Assembly (NCBI GenBank): GCA_012517965.1
Contig: JAAYTZ010000120.1
Span: 1 to 50,922 of the forward strand
Direction of reading: 5' to 3'
Length of the DNA: 50,922 nucleotides
Source of the DNA: Propionibacterium sp.
GTDB lineage: Bacteria > Actinomycetota > Actinomycetes > Propionibacteriales > Propionibacteriaceae
In this document: piece by piece, positions 15,448 through 23,518 of the stretch
Position numbering within the stretch: position 1 is the first letter of the stretch
Layout of the letters: the number at the start of each line of letters is the position of its first letter
The notes under the pieces: model-generated
Seen by the model: the letters and a program-made list of their open reading frames with translations, nothing else
Told to the model about the DNA's origin: nothing
The model's database searches: none
Program-made: the position numbers and the translations under genes

Positions 15448-17010
15448 ATGGCAGTCAAGAAGGCACCCACGATGCGCAAGCAGGTCGACGACCTGCTCGC
15501 CGCGCGCAAGGAAGCCCGTCTGGGCGGCGGCGAGAAGCGGCTGCAGAAGCAGCGCGACGCCGGGAAGATGACAGCCCGCGAGCGCATCGACGCTCTGGTG
15601 GACGGAGGCTCGTTCCAGGAGATCGGCCTGTTCCGCAAGAACCGGACGACCTCGTTCGGCATGGACACCGCGGACATGCCGGCCGACGGCGTCGTGACGG
15701 GAACGGCGGCCGTGCTGGGTCGCCCGATCCACCTGGCCTCGCAGGACTTCACGGTCGTCGGCGGCTCCGCCGGCGAGACCCACAGCCTCAAGGTCGCCGA
15801 GATGATGCGGGGCGCGCTCAAGTGCGGCACGCCGTTCGTGTTCATCAACGACTCCGGCGGCGCCCGCATCCAGGAGGGCATCGACTCCCTGCACGGGTAC
15901 GGCGCGGTGTTCTACGAGAACGTCAAGCTGTCCGGCACCGTGCCGCAGATCTCGATCATCGCCGGACCGTGCGCCGGCGGCGCGGCCTACAGCCCGGCGC
16001 TGACCGACTTCATCATCCAGACGCGCAAGGCCCACATGTTCATCACGGGGCCGAACGTCATCAAGCAGGTCACCGGCGAGGAGGTCACGGCGGACGCCCT
16101 GGGCGGCGCGGATGCGCACCAGTCGGTGTCCGGCGTCAACCACTTCGTGGCCGACGACGACGAGCAGGCCATCCTGATCTGCAAGAAGCTGCTGAGCTTC
16201 CTCCCGCAGAACAACACCGAGGACGCCCCGATCCTCGACCCCGACCCCTACATCGAGGACGACCCGGAGATGCGGGACACGGTCCCGGTCGACGGCAACA
16301 AGGGCTACGACGTGCGCGAGGTCATCCGGCGCCTGGTCGACCACGAGGACTTCCTCGAGGTGCAGGCCGGTTACGCCATGAACATCGTGATCGGCTTCGC
16401 GCGCATCAACGGCCGCTCGATCGGCGTGGTCGCCAACCAGCCGCAGGTGATGGCCGGCGTCCTGGACATCAACGCCTCCGACAAGGCGAGCAAGTTCGTC
16501 CGCTTCTGCAACGCGTTCAACATCCCCCTGGTCACCCTGGTCGACGTGCCGGGCTTCCTGCCGGGGGTCGCGCAGGAGGCGGGCGGCATCATCCGCCACG
16601 GCGCCAAGATGCTGTACGCCTACTCCGCGGCGACCGTGCCGAAGATCACCGTCGTGCTCCGCAAGGCCTACGGCGGCGCCTACCTCGCGATGTGCGCCAA
16701 GGACCTGGGCGCCGACTCGGTGTACGCCTGGCCGACCGCCGAGATCGCGGTGATGGGGGCCGAGGGGGCGGCGTCCGTTGTCTTCAAGAAGGAGATCGAC
16801 GCGGCCGAGGATCCGGCCGCCCGGCGCCAGGAGCTGATCCAGGAGTACCGGAACGTCTACAGCACGCCGTTCATGGCGGCCGCCCGCGGCCTGGTCGACG
16901 ACGTGATCGACCCCGCCACCACGCGGCGCAACGTCGCGATGGCGCTCGAGATCCTGATCAACAAGCGCGAGCTGCGGCCGGCCAAGAAGCACGGCCTCGG
17001 CCCGGTCTGA
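15448..17010 (+). CDS. Methylmalonyl-CoA carboxytransferase 12S subunit
   Basis: This 520-residue protein is the CoA-side (12S) subunit that moves the carboxyl group from methylmalonyl-CoA to biotin, giving propionyl-CoA. It consists of two crotonase-like carboxyltransferase domains. Landmarks are KMTARERIDALVD near residue 35, INDSGGARIQEG near 131, GPCAGGAAYSPALTDF near 172, and in the second half QPQVMAGVLDINASDKASKFVRFCN, VDVPGFLPGVAQE and RKAYGGAYLAM. An overlapping GTG at 15439 is possible, but GAAAGGG at 15431-15437 is 10 nt before the ATG at 15448 and only 1 nt before the GTG, so the ATG is preferred. A propionyl-CoA carboxylase beta chain is the alternative; operon context decides. 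Confidence 0.95.
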   Translation: MAVKKAPTMRKQVDDLLAARKEARLGGGEKRLQKQRDAGKMTARERIDALVDGGSFQEIGLFRKNRTTSFGMDTADMPADGVVTGTAAVLGRPIHLASQDFTVVGGSAGETHSLKVAEMMRGALKCGTPFVFINDSGGARIQEGIDSLHGYGAVFYENVKLSGTVPQISIIAGPCAGGAAYSPALTDFIIQTRKAHMFITGPNVIKQVTGEEVTADALGGADAHQSVSGVNHFVADDDEQAILICKKLLSFLPQNNTEDAPILDPDPYIEDDPEMRDTVPVDGNKGYDVREVIRRLVDHEDFLEVQAGYAMNIVIGFARINGRSIGVVANQPQVMAGVLDINASDKASKFVRFCNAFNIPLVTLVDVPGFLPGVAQEAGGIIRHGAKMLYAYSAATVPKITVVLRKAYGGAYLAMCAKDLGADSVYAWPTAEIAVMGAEGAASVVFKKEIDAAEDPAARRQELIQEYRNVYSTPFMAAARGLVDDVIDPATTRRNVAMALEILINKRELRPAKKHGLGPV

Positions 17011-17021
17011 TCGGAGGAGTC

Positions 17022-17288
17022 ATGTCGGACGATCAGAACGCCCAGCTGCTCGAACTGATCCGCGGGCTGCAGCAGCGGCTCGACAGCATCGAGAGCGACA
17101 TCAAGAGCATCAAGCTCCTGAACGCCCAGAACGTTCCCGAGGAGACGATCGTGGCCATCGCGGCGGCCGTCTCGGGCTACATGGGCTTCCGGGCCAAGAA
17201 GCGCCAGAAGCACTTCACCACCAGCCGTACCTGGCAGGCCACCACGCGGGGAAGCCAGCTCGTCCACACACCGCTGCACCTGCGGTAG
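17022..17288 (+). CDS. Small conserved protein of the transcarboxylase operon
   Basis: This 88-residue protein sits between the 12S and 1.3S genes, 11 bp after the first and 10 bp before the second, with a good GGAGGAG ribosome-binding site. Residues 7-32 form a likely short coiled coil ([20 protein letters not shown]). A hydrophobic helix follows, [18 protein letters not shown] at about 37-54, then a basic tail rich in Lys, Arg, Thr and Ser. The middle block resembles the conserved C-terminal segment of small delta/gamma chains of biotin-dependent decarboxylases, in which PEE and an Ala-rich VAIAAAV run occur. I infer a role in assembling or membrane-associating the carboxytransferase complex; no function is established. 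Confidence 0.75.
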   Translation: MSDDQNAQLLELIRGLQQRLDSIESDIKSIKLLNAQNVPEETIVAIAAAVSGYMGFRAKKRQKHFTTSRTWQATTRGSQLVHTPLHLR

Positions 17289-17298
17289 GGAAGGAACC

Positions 17299-17664
17299 AT
17301 GAAGCTCAAGGTGACAGTCAACGGAATCCCGTACTCCATCGAGGTGGAGGTCGAGGAGGAGGAGCAGGTCGCTCCGACCATCGTCATCGGCGGCGCCGGC
17401 GGCATGAACACGCCGGTCGCCACCACCGCGTCGGTGCGCGCCTCGTCGGCGCACGCCGTCACGGCCCCCCTGTCGGGCTCGGTCAAGCAGATCTTCGTCG
17501 AGGACGGCCAGGAGGTGAAGGAGGGCGACGTCCTGGTGATCCTGGAGGCCATGAAGATGGAGACGGAGCTCACCGCACCGCACGACGGCGTCATCGCGCG
17601 CGTCCTGGTCAGCCAGGGCGAGACCGTCGCCGGGGGCGACGCGCTCATCGAGTTCCAGCCCTGA
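17299..17664 (+). CDS. Methylmalonyl-CoA carboxytransferase 1.3S biotinyl subunit
   Basis: This 121-residue protein is the biotin carboxyl carrier of transcarboxylase. The biotin attachment site is the EAMKMET motif near residue 88-94, in which the central lysine is biotinylated, inside a standard biotinyl domain (residues about 50-121). The N-terminal 20 residues form the MKLKVTVNG strand segment that in the family binds the 12S and 5S subunits, followed by an acidic and then Ala/Ser/Gly-rich linker. The length matches the classical 1.3S subunit (123 residues). It is the last gene of the operon; a strong hairpin follows 20 bp later. Confidence 0.95.
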   Translation: MKLKVTVNGIPYSIEVEVEEEEQVAPTIVIGGAGGMNTPVATTASVRASSAHAVTAPLSGSVKQIFVEDGQEVKEGDVLVILEAMKMETELTAPHDGVIARVLVSQGETVAGGDALIEFQP

Positions 17665-17683
17665 CCCGCTCTCAGCGGACGCG

Positions 17684-17715
17684 ACGGCGGCCGGCCCTCC
17701 GGGGCGGGCCGCCGT
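17684..17715. terminator. Bidirectional terminator after the transcarboxylase operon
   Basis: A 14-bp stem with one mismatch joins ACGGCGGCCGGCCC (17684-17697) to GGGCGGGCCGCCGT (17702-17715) around a TCCG loop. It lies between the convergent 1.3S and SDR genes and can serve both strands. Confidence 0.75.
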
Positions 17716-17731
17716 TCGTCGTCCAGGCGGA

Positions 17732-18469
17732 TCAGGTGACGCGGAACACCTTGTGGTTGGCGGCCTGGGCGACGGGCCGGAGCACCAGGCGGTCGATGTT
17801 GACGTGGGCGGGCCTGGTGGCGACCCACGCGATGGCGTCCGCCACGTCGTCGGCGGTCAGCGGGTCGGGGACGCCGGCGTAGACGGCGTCCGCCCGCGCC
17901 CGATCGCCGTGGAACCGGGTCAACGAGAACTCCTCGGTCTGCACCATGCCGGGGGCGACCTCGCACACCCGGACGCGCTCACCGCACAGTTCGAGGCGCA
18001 GCGCCCCGGCCAGCATGCGTTCGCCGGCCTTGGCCGCGTTGTAGCCGCCGCCCCCCTCGTAGGCGGCCTCCGCCGCGGTCGAGGTGACGAACACCACGGT
18101 GCCCTCGGCCGCCCGCAGGGCGGGCAGCAGCGCCTTGGTGACCCGCCCGGCGCCGAGGACGTTGGTCTGGTACATCGTCGTCCAGGCGTCGAAGTCGGCG
18201 TCGGCCAGGCTCTCCTGGCCGACCGCACCGCCGGCGTTGTTCACGAGCAGGTCCAGCCGCTCGCCGACGTACTCGGCCAGCATCGCCACGTCGTCGGCGT
18301 CGGTGATGTCGCACTGGGCGGCGACCCCGCCGATCTCGGCCGCCAGGTCGTGGACCCGGTCGAAACGCCGGGCGGCGCAGATGACCGAGAAGCCCTCGGC
18401 GGCGAGGCGGCGGGCGGTGGCGGCGCCGATCCCGGAGGACGCGCCGGTGACGACTGCGGTGCGGGTCAT
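17732..18469 (-). CDS. Classical SDR oxidoreductase (YdfG-like)
   Basis: This 245-residue protein is a classical short-chain dehydrogenase that reduces or oxidises a small alcohol or ketone with NAD(P)H. Motifs in order: TGASSGIG at residues 8-15 for the cofactor, a basic AARRF at the end of the second strand favouring NADPH, DITD near 57, NNAGG near 79, a catalytic Ser in VTSTAAEAAY and YNAAK near 144-148. The segment after AKAGERMLAG and PGMVQTEEFSLTRFHGD resembles E. coli YdfG, which acts on serine and 3-hydroxy acids. A TAGGAT -10 element (complement of 18477-18482) lies 7 nt before the ATG with no Shine-Dalgarno, so the transcript is probably leaderless. Substrate is not certain. Confidence 0.88.
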   Translation of the reverse strand: MTRTAVVTGASSGIGAATARRLAAEGFSVICAARRFDRVHDLAAEIGGVAAQCDITDADDVAMLAEYVGERLDLLVNNAGGAVGQESLADADFDAWTTMYQTNVLGAGRVTKALLPALRAAEGTVVFVTSTAAEAAYEGGGGYNAAKAGERMLAGALRLELCGERVRVCEVAPGMVQTEEFSLTRFHGDRARADAVYAGVPDPLTADDVADAIAWVATRPAHVNIDRLVLRPVAQAANHKVFRVT

Positions 18470-18476
18470 GGCGCCG

Positions 18477-18499
18477 ATCCTAGACTCGCCCCGTAGGCT
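18477..18499. promoter_or_regulatory. Compact divergent leaderless promoters
   Basis: TAGGAT on the minus strand (complement of 18477-18482) precedes the SDR ATG by 7 nt. TAGGCT on the plus strand (18494-18499) precedes the ligase ATG by 7 nt. The whole gap is 37 bp, so each promoter's -35 region must lie in or near the other gene's start. Confidence 0.6.
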
Positions 18500-18506
18500 G
18501 CCCGGC

Positions 18507-20684
18507 ATGGCGGACACGCGGATGCTGTCGGTGCCCGGGCCCCACGGCGTCCGGGAGGTGAAGCTGACCAGCCCCGACAAGGTGCTCTGGCCGGCGTCCG
18601 GGCAAGGCCCCGCGGTGACCAAGAGCGACCTCGCCGACTACCTGTTGGCCGTGGCCGAACCGTTCCTGCGGATCAACGGCGACCGGCCGCTGACGCTGCA
18701 GCGGTTCCCGGACGGCATCGACGGCGAGGAGTTCTTCGCCAAGCGCCCCCCGGCCGGGACCCCCGACTTCGTGCGCCGCGTGCTGTGCACCTACCCATCG
18801 CGGCGCCGGCACGAGCAACTGGTGTTCGACGAGCCGGCGGCGTTGGCCTGGGCGGCCCAGCTGGCGACCCTCACCTTCCACCCGTGGCCCGTGCGGACCG
18901 CGAACCTGGACAACCCCGACGAGTTCCGGATCGACCTGGACCCGCAACCGGGCCGCGGGTTCGTGGACGCCGTCGAGGCGGCCCTCGCCCTGCGTGACGT
19001 CATGGCCGAGGTGGGGTTGACGGCGTACGCCAAGACGTCCGGGAACCGGGGCGTCCACGTGTACGCCCGCATCAGGCCCACCCACGAGTTCGTCGACGTG
19101 CGGCACGGGGTGATCGGGGTCGCCCGCGAACTGGAGCGTCGCCTGCCCGACCTGGTCACGACCAGCTGGTGGAAGGAGGAACGGGGCGAGCGGGTCTTCG
19201 TCGATTTCAACCAGGCCAATCGCGACCGGACGATCGCGGGGGCCTACTCGCCGCGTCCGCTGCCCGGCGCGCCGGTTTCGACGCCGCTGACCTGGGCGGA
19301 ACTGCGGGACGCGGTGCCCGCCGACCTCACGATCCGGACCGTGCCCGACCTGCTCGCCGACCGGGCCTGCCCGTGGGCGTCCCTGGACGCGACCCCGGGC
19401 GACCTGGCCGGCGCGCTGGCGCTGTGGCAGGCCGACCTCGATCGTGGCCTGGGCGAACTCAACTACCCCCCCGACTACCCCAAGATGCCGGGCGAGCCGC
19501 CCCGGGTGCCGCCGAGCAAACGCCGGACCGATCGGCCGGCCGAGGACTACCTGGCGCCCAAGGCCGTCCGAGACGCCGAGTGGGGGATGCCGATCGTCCC
19601 ACCGTTCGGGCCGATGCTGGCCAAGCTGGTCAAGGAGTTCCCGAAGGCCGACGTGCTGTTCGAGCCCAAGTGGGACGGCTTTCGCACCATCATCTGGCGC
19701 AGCGGCGACCGCGTCGAGCTCGGCAGCCGCAACAGCCGCCCGCTGACGCGCTACTTCCCCGAGATCGTCGAGGCGGTGAAGGCGAACTTCCCCGACCCCG
19801 CCTGCATCGACGGCGAGATCATCCTCGTCGACCCGACCTCCGGTGACCGGCTCAACTTCGACCTGCTCCAGCAGCGCATCCACCCCGCGGAGTCCCGGAT
19901 CAGGAAGCTGGCCGCCGAGCTGCCGGCCTCGTTCGTCGCGTTCGACCTGCTCGCGCTGGGCCCGGTCAACTACGCCGAGAAGCCGTTCCGAGAGCGCCGC
20001 GCCGCGCTGGAGGAGGCGCTGCGGGACGCCCGCCCGCCGATCCATCTCACCCGGGCCACCCGCGACCGCGACCTGGCGAAGCTGTGGTTCACCCAGTTCG
20101 AGGGTGCCGGCCTCGACGGCGTCGTCGCCAAGCCGCTCGACGCCCCGTACGCCGAGGACAAGCGGGTGATGTGGAAGATCAAGCACGAACGCACCGCCGA
20201 CTGCGTCGTCGCCGGGTACCGGCTCTACCGCGACACCACGGACGCCGTGGGCTCGCTCCTGCTGGGGCTCTACGCCGCCGACGGCACCCTCCACAGCGTC
20301 GGCGTGATCGGAGCCTTCACGGCCGAGCGACGGCGCGAGCTGTTCGCCGAGCTGCAGCCGCTGGTCACGACCTTCGACGGCCACCCCTGGGCGTGGGCGC
20401 GGCCGGAGGAGACCCCGCCCGACAACCGCGACCGGTCGTTCCCCCGCACGCCCACGGCTGCCGCCCACTCGCGCTGGAATGCGACGAAGGACCTGTCGTT
20501 CGTGCCGTTGCGCCCCGAACGCGTGGTCGAGGTGCGCTACGACCACATGGAGGGCGACCGCTTCCGGCACACCGCCCAGTTCGTGCGCTGGCGTCCCGAT
20601 CGGACGCCGCAGAGCTGCACGTACGCCCAACTGGAGGAGCCGGTCGGCTACGACCTGGCCGCTGTGCTGGGCGTCCACCGCTAG
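18507..20684 (+). CDS. Prim-Pol domain fused to an ATP-dependent DNA ligase (LigC-like)
   Basis: This 725-residue protein joins two DNA repair domains. The N-terminal part (about residues 15-300) is a LigD-type primase-polymerase: DLD at residues 143-145 and D233 (in [13 protein letters not shown]) form the metal triad, with [13 protein letters not shown] between them. The C-terminal part (about 370-725) is an ATP-dependent ligase whose motif I is FEPKWDGFR with K388 as the AMP-accepting lysine. [29 protein letters not shown] and [15 protein letters not shown] follow as the later ligase motifs. No 3'-phosphoesterase domain is present, unlike mycobacterial LigD. EPKWDGFR looks closer to LigC ligases, which in mycobacteria lie beside a separate Prim-PolC gene. 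No ku gene is in the window. It probably fills and seals short gaps in repair. Confidence 0.88.
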   Translation: MADTRMLSVPGPHGVREVKLTSPDKVLWPASGQGPAVTKSDLADYLLAVAEPFLRINGDRPLTLQRFPDGIDGEEFFAKRPPAGTPDFVRRVLCTYPSRRRHEQLVFDEPAALAWAAQLATLTFHPWPVRTANLDNPDEFRIDLDPQPGRGFVDAVEAALALRDVMAEVGLTAYAKTSGNRGVHVYARIRPTHEFVDVRHGVIGVARELERRLPDLVTTSWWKEERGERVFVDFNQANRDRTIAGAYSPRPLPGAPVSTPLTWAELRDAVPADLTIRTVPDLLADRACPWASLDATPGDLAGALALWQADLDRGLGELNYPPDYPKMPGEPPRVPPSKRRTDRPAEDYLAPKAVRDAEWGMPIVPPFGPMLAKLVKEFPKADVLFEPKWDGFRTIIWRSGDRVELGSRNSRPLTRYFPEIVEAVKANFPDPACIDGEIILVDPTSGDRLNFDLLQQRIHPAESRIRKLAAELPASFVAFDLLALGPVNYAEKPFRERRAALEEALRDARPPIHLTRATRDRDLAKLWFTQFEGAGLDGVVAKPLDAPYAEDKRVMWKIKHERTADCVVAGYRLYRDTTDAVGSLLLGLYAADGTLHSVGVIGAFTAERRRELFAELQPLVTTFDGHPWAWARPEETPPDNRDRSFPRTPTAAAHSRWNATKDLSFVPLRPERVVEVRYDHMEGDRFRHTAQFVRWRPDRTPQSCTYAQLEEPVGYDLAAVLGVHR

Positions 20685-20694
20685 GCTCGGCGTC
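20682..20694 (+). promoter_or_regulatory. -10 element overlapping the ligase stop codon
   Basis: TAGGCT at 20682-20687 begins with the TAG stop of the ligase gene and lies 7 nt before the ATG of gpmA. No Shine-Dalgarno is seen in the short gap, so gpmA is probably read from its own leaderless transcript. Confidence 0.55.
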
Positions 20695-21447
20695 ATGACC
20701 TACAAGCTGATCCTGCTGCGCCACGGCGAGAGCGAGTGGAACCAGAAGAACCTGTTCACCGGCTGGGTGGACGTCGACATCAACGAGAAGGGCATCGGCG
20801 AGGCGAAGCGGGCCGCCGAGCTCCTCAAGGCCGAGGGGCTGCTGCCGGAGAAGCTGCACACGTCCCTGCTGCGTCGCGCGATCCACACCGCCTACCTGGC
20901 CCTCGACGGTTGCGACCGGCACTGGATCCCCGTCGAGCGCTCCTGGCGTCTCAACGAGCGCCACTACGGCGGGCTGCAGGGGCTCAACAAGGCCGAGACG
21001 CTGGCCAAGTACGGCGAGGAGCAGTTCATGCTCTGGCGGCGCAGCTACGACACCCCGCCGCCGCTGCTCGACAAGGACAGCGAGTTCAGCCAGTGGAACG
21101 ACCCGCGCTACGCGGACATCCCCGAGGACCAGCGCCCCCAGACCGAGTGCCTCAAGGACGTCGTCGTGCGGATGCTGCCCTACTGGGAGTCGAACATCAA
21201 GCCCGACCTGGCCGCCGGCAAGACGGTCCTCGTGACCGCCCACGGCAACTCGCTGCGCGCCCTCGTCAAGCACCTCGACGGCATCTCGGACGCCGACATC
21301 GCCGGCCTCAACATCCCGACCGGCATCCCGCTGTTCTACGAGTTGGACGACGACTTCAACCCGGTCACCACGGGGGGCCGCTACCTCGACCCGGACGCCG
21401 CCGCGGCGGCCATCGAGGCGGTCAAGAACCAGGGCAAGAAGAAGTAG
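20695..21447 (+). CDS. gpmA: 2,3-bisphosphoglycerate-dependent phosphoglycerate mutase
   Basis: This 250-residue protein interconverts 3-phosphoglycerate and 2-phosphoglycerate in glycolysis. The active-site histidine lies in [10 protein letters not shown] at about residues 7-16, followed by [15 protein letters not shown]. Further family residues are in [31 protein letters not shown], and [17 protein letters not shown], which holds the second catalytic histidine. The length matches the cofactor-dependent family (about 250). The C-terminal [12 protein letters not shown] tail is usual. It follows the ligase gene by 10 bp but seems to have its own promoter. A perfect hairpin separates it from convergent phoU. 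Confidence 0.97.
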   Translation: MTYKLILLRHGESEWNQKNLFTGWVDVDINEKGIGEAKRAAELLKAEGLLPEKLHTSLLRRAIHTAYLALDGCDRHWIPVERSWRLNERHYGGLQGLNKAETLAKYGEEQFMLWRRSYDTPPPLLDKDSEFSQWNDPRYADIPEDQRPQTECLKDVVVRMLPYWESNIKPDLAAGKTVLVTAHGNSLRALVKHLDGISDADIAGLNIPTGIPLFYELDDDFNPVTTGGRYLDPDAAAAAIEAVKNQGKKK

Positions 21448-21463
21448 CTCGACGCCCGCGCTT

Positions 21464-21500
21464 GGCGGCGCGGTCGGGGACCAGACCCGCCCGCGCCGCC
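21464..21500. terminator. Terminator between gpmA and phoU
   Basis: GGCGGCGCGG at 21464-21473 pairs perfectly over 10 bp with CCGCGCCGCC at 21491-21500; inside the loop GGGG and CCC can pair further. It sits in the short convergent gap and can end both transcripts. Confidence 0.75.
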
Positions 21501-21507
21501 CAGTTCT

Positions 21508-22173
21508 CTAGGCGATCGTCCAGTTCTCGCCCTCGGGGTGCAGCCCGGTGACGATGTAGATCACCCGCGAGCCCAGCAGCACGGCGTGATCGGCGATCCG
21601 CTCGTAGTAGCGGCCCAGCAGGGCGCAGTCGACGGCCGCCTCCACGCCGTGCGGCCACGAGTCGTCGAGCAGCCGCCGGAACTGGAGCGCGCGCAGCTCG
21701 TCCACCTCCTCGTCGTGGTCGGCCATGCGCTCGGCGTCCAGGACGTTGCGCTCGGCGAGGGTGCGGCCGGCCAGCGCCACCATGGTTTCGGCCAGCTCGG
21801 CCATGCGGCGGAAGTTGCCCTCCATGGTGTCGGGCACGGCCTTCTTCGGGTAGCGCATCCGCGCGATCTTGGCGACGTGCGCGGCCAGGTCCCCCATCCG
21901 GGCCAGGTCGCCCACCATCCGCAGGGCGGCGACCAGCGTGCGCAGTTCGCCCGCCACCGGCGCCTGACGGGCCAGCAGGCTGAAGCAGCGGCTCTCGAGG
22001 TCGTCGTGCAGCGCGTCCAGGGTGGCGTCCCCGGAGATCACCTGTTCGGCCGCCTGCAGGTCGGCGTCCAGCAGGGCACGGGTGGCGGTGCGGACGGACT
22101 CCTGCACCAGGTCGGTCATCCGGACGAGGTCGGCGCTGACCGCGCTCAGTGCCTCGTGGTAGCTAGCGCGCAT
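21508..22173 (-). CDS. phoU: Phosphate signalling protein PhoU
   Basis: This 221-residue all-helical protein has two PhoU repeats. The repeats share an E/D-x3-D metal-binding pattern, seen in VGDLARMGDLAAHVAKIARMRYP near residue 95 and in LLGRYYERIADHAVLLGSRVIYIVTG near 190. PhoU links the phosphate transporter to the SenX3-type sensor and keeps the phosphate response off when phosphate is plentiful. The length is standard. AAGGAAGGG lies before the ATG at 22173. It is divergent from senX3-regX3, the same layout as phoU and phoRP in Streptomyces. A -10 candidate TAAGGT and three 11-bp-spaced PHO-type repeats lie upstream. Confidence 0.95.
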   Translation of the reverse strand: MRASYHEALSAVSADLVRMTDLVQESVRTATRALLDADLQAAEQVISGDATLDALHDDLESRCFSLLARQAPVAGELRTLVAALRMVGDLARMGDLAAHVAKIARMRYPKKAVPDTMEGNFRRMAELAETMVALAGRTLAERNVLDAERMADHDEEVDELRALQFRRLLDDSWPHGVEAAVDCALLGRYYERIADHAVLLGSRVIYIVTGLHPEGENWTIA

Positions 22174-22238
22174 CGCGTCAGCCCTTCCTTCAACGGCTAC
22201 GGTCGCTCGACGGCTGCCGGAGCGACCCGGTCGCGGAG

Positions 22239-22244
22239 ACCTTA
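22239..22244 (-). promoter_or_regulatory. phoU -10 candidate
   Basis: TAAGGT on the minus strand (complement of 22239-22244) would place the start of the phoU transcript near 22232, with a leader of about 58 nt. The PHO-type repeats begin 31 nt further upstream, just beyond the -35 position, as expected for an activated promoter. Confidence 0.45.
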
Positions 22245-22275
22245 CCCCGCGCCCCCGGCCTGTCCCGGGCCTGCT

Positions 22276-22304
22276 CGCGAACGCCGGGTGAACGGCACGC
22301 GAAC
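22276..22304 (-). promoter_or_regulatory. PHO box: three direct heptamers at 11-bp spacing
   Basis: Read on the minus strand, the site is GTTCGCG, 4 nt, GTTCACC, 4 nt, GTTCGCG (complements of 22298-22304, 22287-22293 and 22276-22282). Direct repeats of a GTTCACC-like heptamer every 11 bp are the known binding pattern of PhoP of Streptomyces and RegX3 of mycobacteria. It lies in the phoU/senX3 divergent gap, oriented toward phoU, and probably binds RegX3 encoded next door. Confidence 0.7.
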
Positions 22305-22363
22305 GTTCGGCGACGGTCTCGGCACGGCTGAACGCCGGAGCCGATCCGCCCGTGCGCCCGCCC

Positions 22364-22375
22364 TATGATCGGCGG
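22364..22375 (+). promoter_or_regulatory. senX3 -10 element, leaderless start
   Basis: TATGAT at 22364-22369 is a near-consensus -10 only 6 nt before the GTG at 22376. No Shine-Dalgarno sequence is present, so the transcript probably begins at or next to the GTG. This favours 22376 over an in-frame GTG at 22352, which lies upstream of the -10. Confidence 0.6.
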
Positions 22376-23518
22376 GTGAGCCCGATCGCCGCCGCCCTGT
22401 TGGGCGTCCTCGCCGGTGTCCTGCTCGGCGCGGGGGTCATGGTCGCCGTGCTGCGGCGGCCGGACGCGGCCGGCCCGACCGCCGCCGTGCACACCGACGA
22501 GGTGCGCACCATCATGGGGGTGCTGACCTCCGGCGTGGTGATCGTGGGGCCGCACGACGACCTGCTGGCCCACAACGAGACCGCCGAGCGGCTGGGGCTG
22601 GTGCGCGGCACGCGCATCGGCCTCCCGGAGGTTCTCGCTCTCGTCCGCTCCTCCCGCCGCGAGGGGGAGCAGCGGTCCCTGGAGGCGGAACAGACCGATC
22701 GGCTCGGCCGCACCGGCGTCCGCTTGGCGATCCGCACGCTGCCGCTCGACGGCGGTCGCGTCTTCGTCGTCGCCGACGACCGCACCCTGCAGGTGCGCGC
22801 CGACGCCTCCAGCCGCGAGTTCATGACCAACGCGACGCACGAGCTCAAGACCCCGATCGGTGCCGTCGCGCTCCTCAGCGAGGCCATCGCGGACGCCGCC
22901 GACGACCCGGACGCCGTGACCCGCTTCGCCGGCAGCATCGGCCGCGAGGCGGCGCGGCTGTCCAACCTGGTCCAGCAGATCCTCACCTTGTCGAAGCTGC
23001 AGGGCCGGGAGCCGCTCGCCGCCGCGGACCGGCTCCCGGTCGACGATGTCGTGGCCGACGCCCTCGGCCGCTGCCGCGCACTGGCCGAGGGCCGGTCGAT
23101 CACGCTGACGTCGGCCGGGGAACCGGGGTTGTGGGTGTTCGGCGACGCCGAGCAGCTCTCGGACGCCCTCACCAACCTCATCCAGAACGGCATCAACTAC
23201 TCCGATCCGGGTGCGCGCGTGGTCGTCACCACGCGGGCCGTGACCGTGGACGGCGTCCCGTGGGTCGATCTGGCCGTCTCCGACAACGGCATCGGCATCG
23301 CCCCCGCGGACCAGGAGCGCATCTTCGAGCGCTTCTACCGCGTCGACTACGCCCGCAGCCGGGAGACCGGTGGCACCGGCCTGGGGCTGTCGATCGTGCG
23401 GCAGATCGTGGAGGGGCACGGCGGCTCGGTGTCCCTGTGGAGCAGCCCGGGGGCCGGCTCCACGTTCACGCTCCGGCTGCCGGCCACCGCGCCGCAGGAC
23501 GTCGAGGAGGAAGCATGA
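22376..23518 (+). CDS. senX3: Phosphate-responsive sensor histidine kinase SenX3
   Basis: This 380-residue kinase has one clear N-terminal membrane helix (about residues 3-26), a PAS-like region (about 40-130), then the dimerisation/phosphoacceptor helix with H155 in FMTNATHELKTPIGAVALL. The ATP-binding domain carries the N box (LTNLIQNGINYS), the G1 box (VSDNGIGI), the F box (IFERFYRVD) and the G2 box (GGTGLGLSIV). The helix after H155 (LLSEAIADAADD) closely resembles mycobacterial SenX3. It senses phosphate status, probably through PhoU and the Pst transporter, and phosphorylates RegX3. Its end overlaps regX3 by 4 nt (ATGA). Start choice is set by the -10 element just upstream. Confidence 0.93.
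   Translation: MSPIAAALLGVLAGVLLGAGVMVAVLRRPDAAGPTAAVHTDEVRTIMGVLTSGVVIVGPHDDLLAHNETAERLGLVRGTRIGLPEVLALVRSSRREGEQRSLEAEQTDRLGRTGVRLAIRTLPLDGGRVFVVADDRTLQVRADASSREFMTNATHELKTPIGAVALLSEAIADAADDPDAVTRFAGSIGREAARLSNLVQQILTLSKLQGREPLAAADRLPVDDVVADALGRCRALAEGRSITLTSAGEPGLWVFGDAEQLSDALTNLIQNGINYSDPGARVVVTTRAVTVDGVPWVDLAVSDNGIGIAPADQERIFERFYRVDYARSRETGGTGLGLSIVRQIVEGHGGSVSLWSSPGAGSTFTLRLPATAPQDVEEEA

Noticed and set aside
15439..15448. GTG start of the 12S subunit overlapping the 5S stop codon
   Set aside because: The GAAAGGG site would be only 1 nt away; the ATG at 15448 has a normal 10-nt spacing.
18084..18506. N-terminal extension of the Prim-Pol/ligase protein
   Set aside because: It would run antisense through the SDR gene and has no domain; the -10 and ATG at 18507 fit the known start of the Pol domain.
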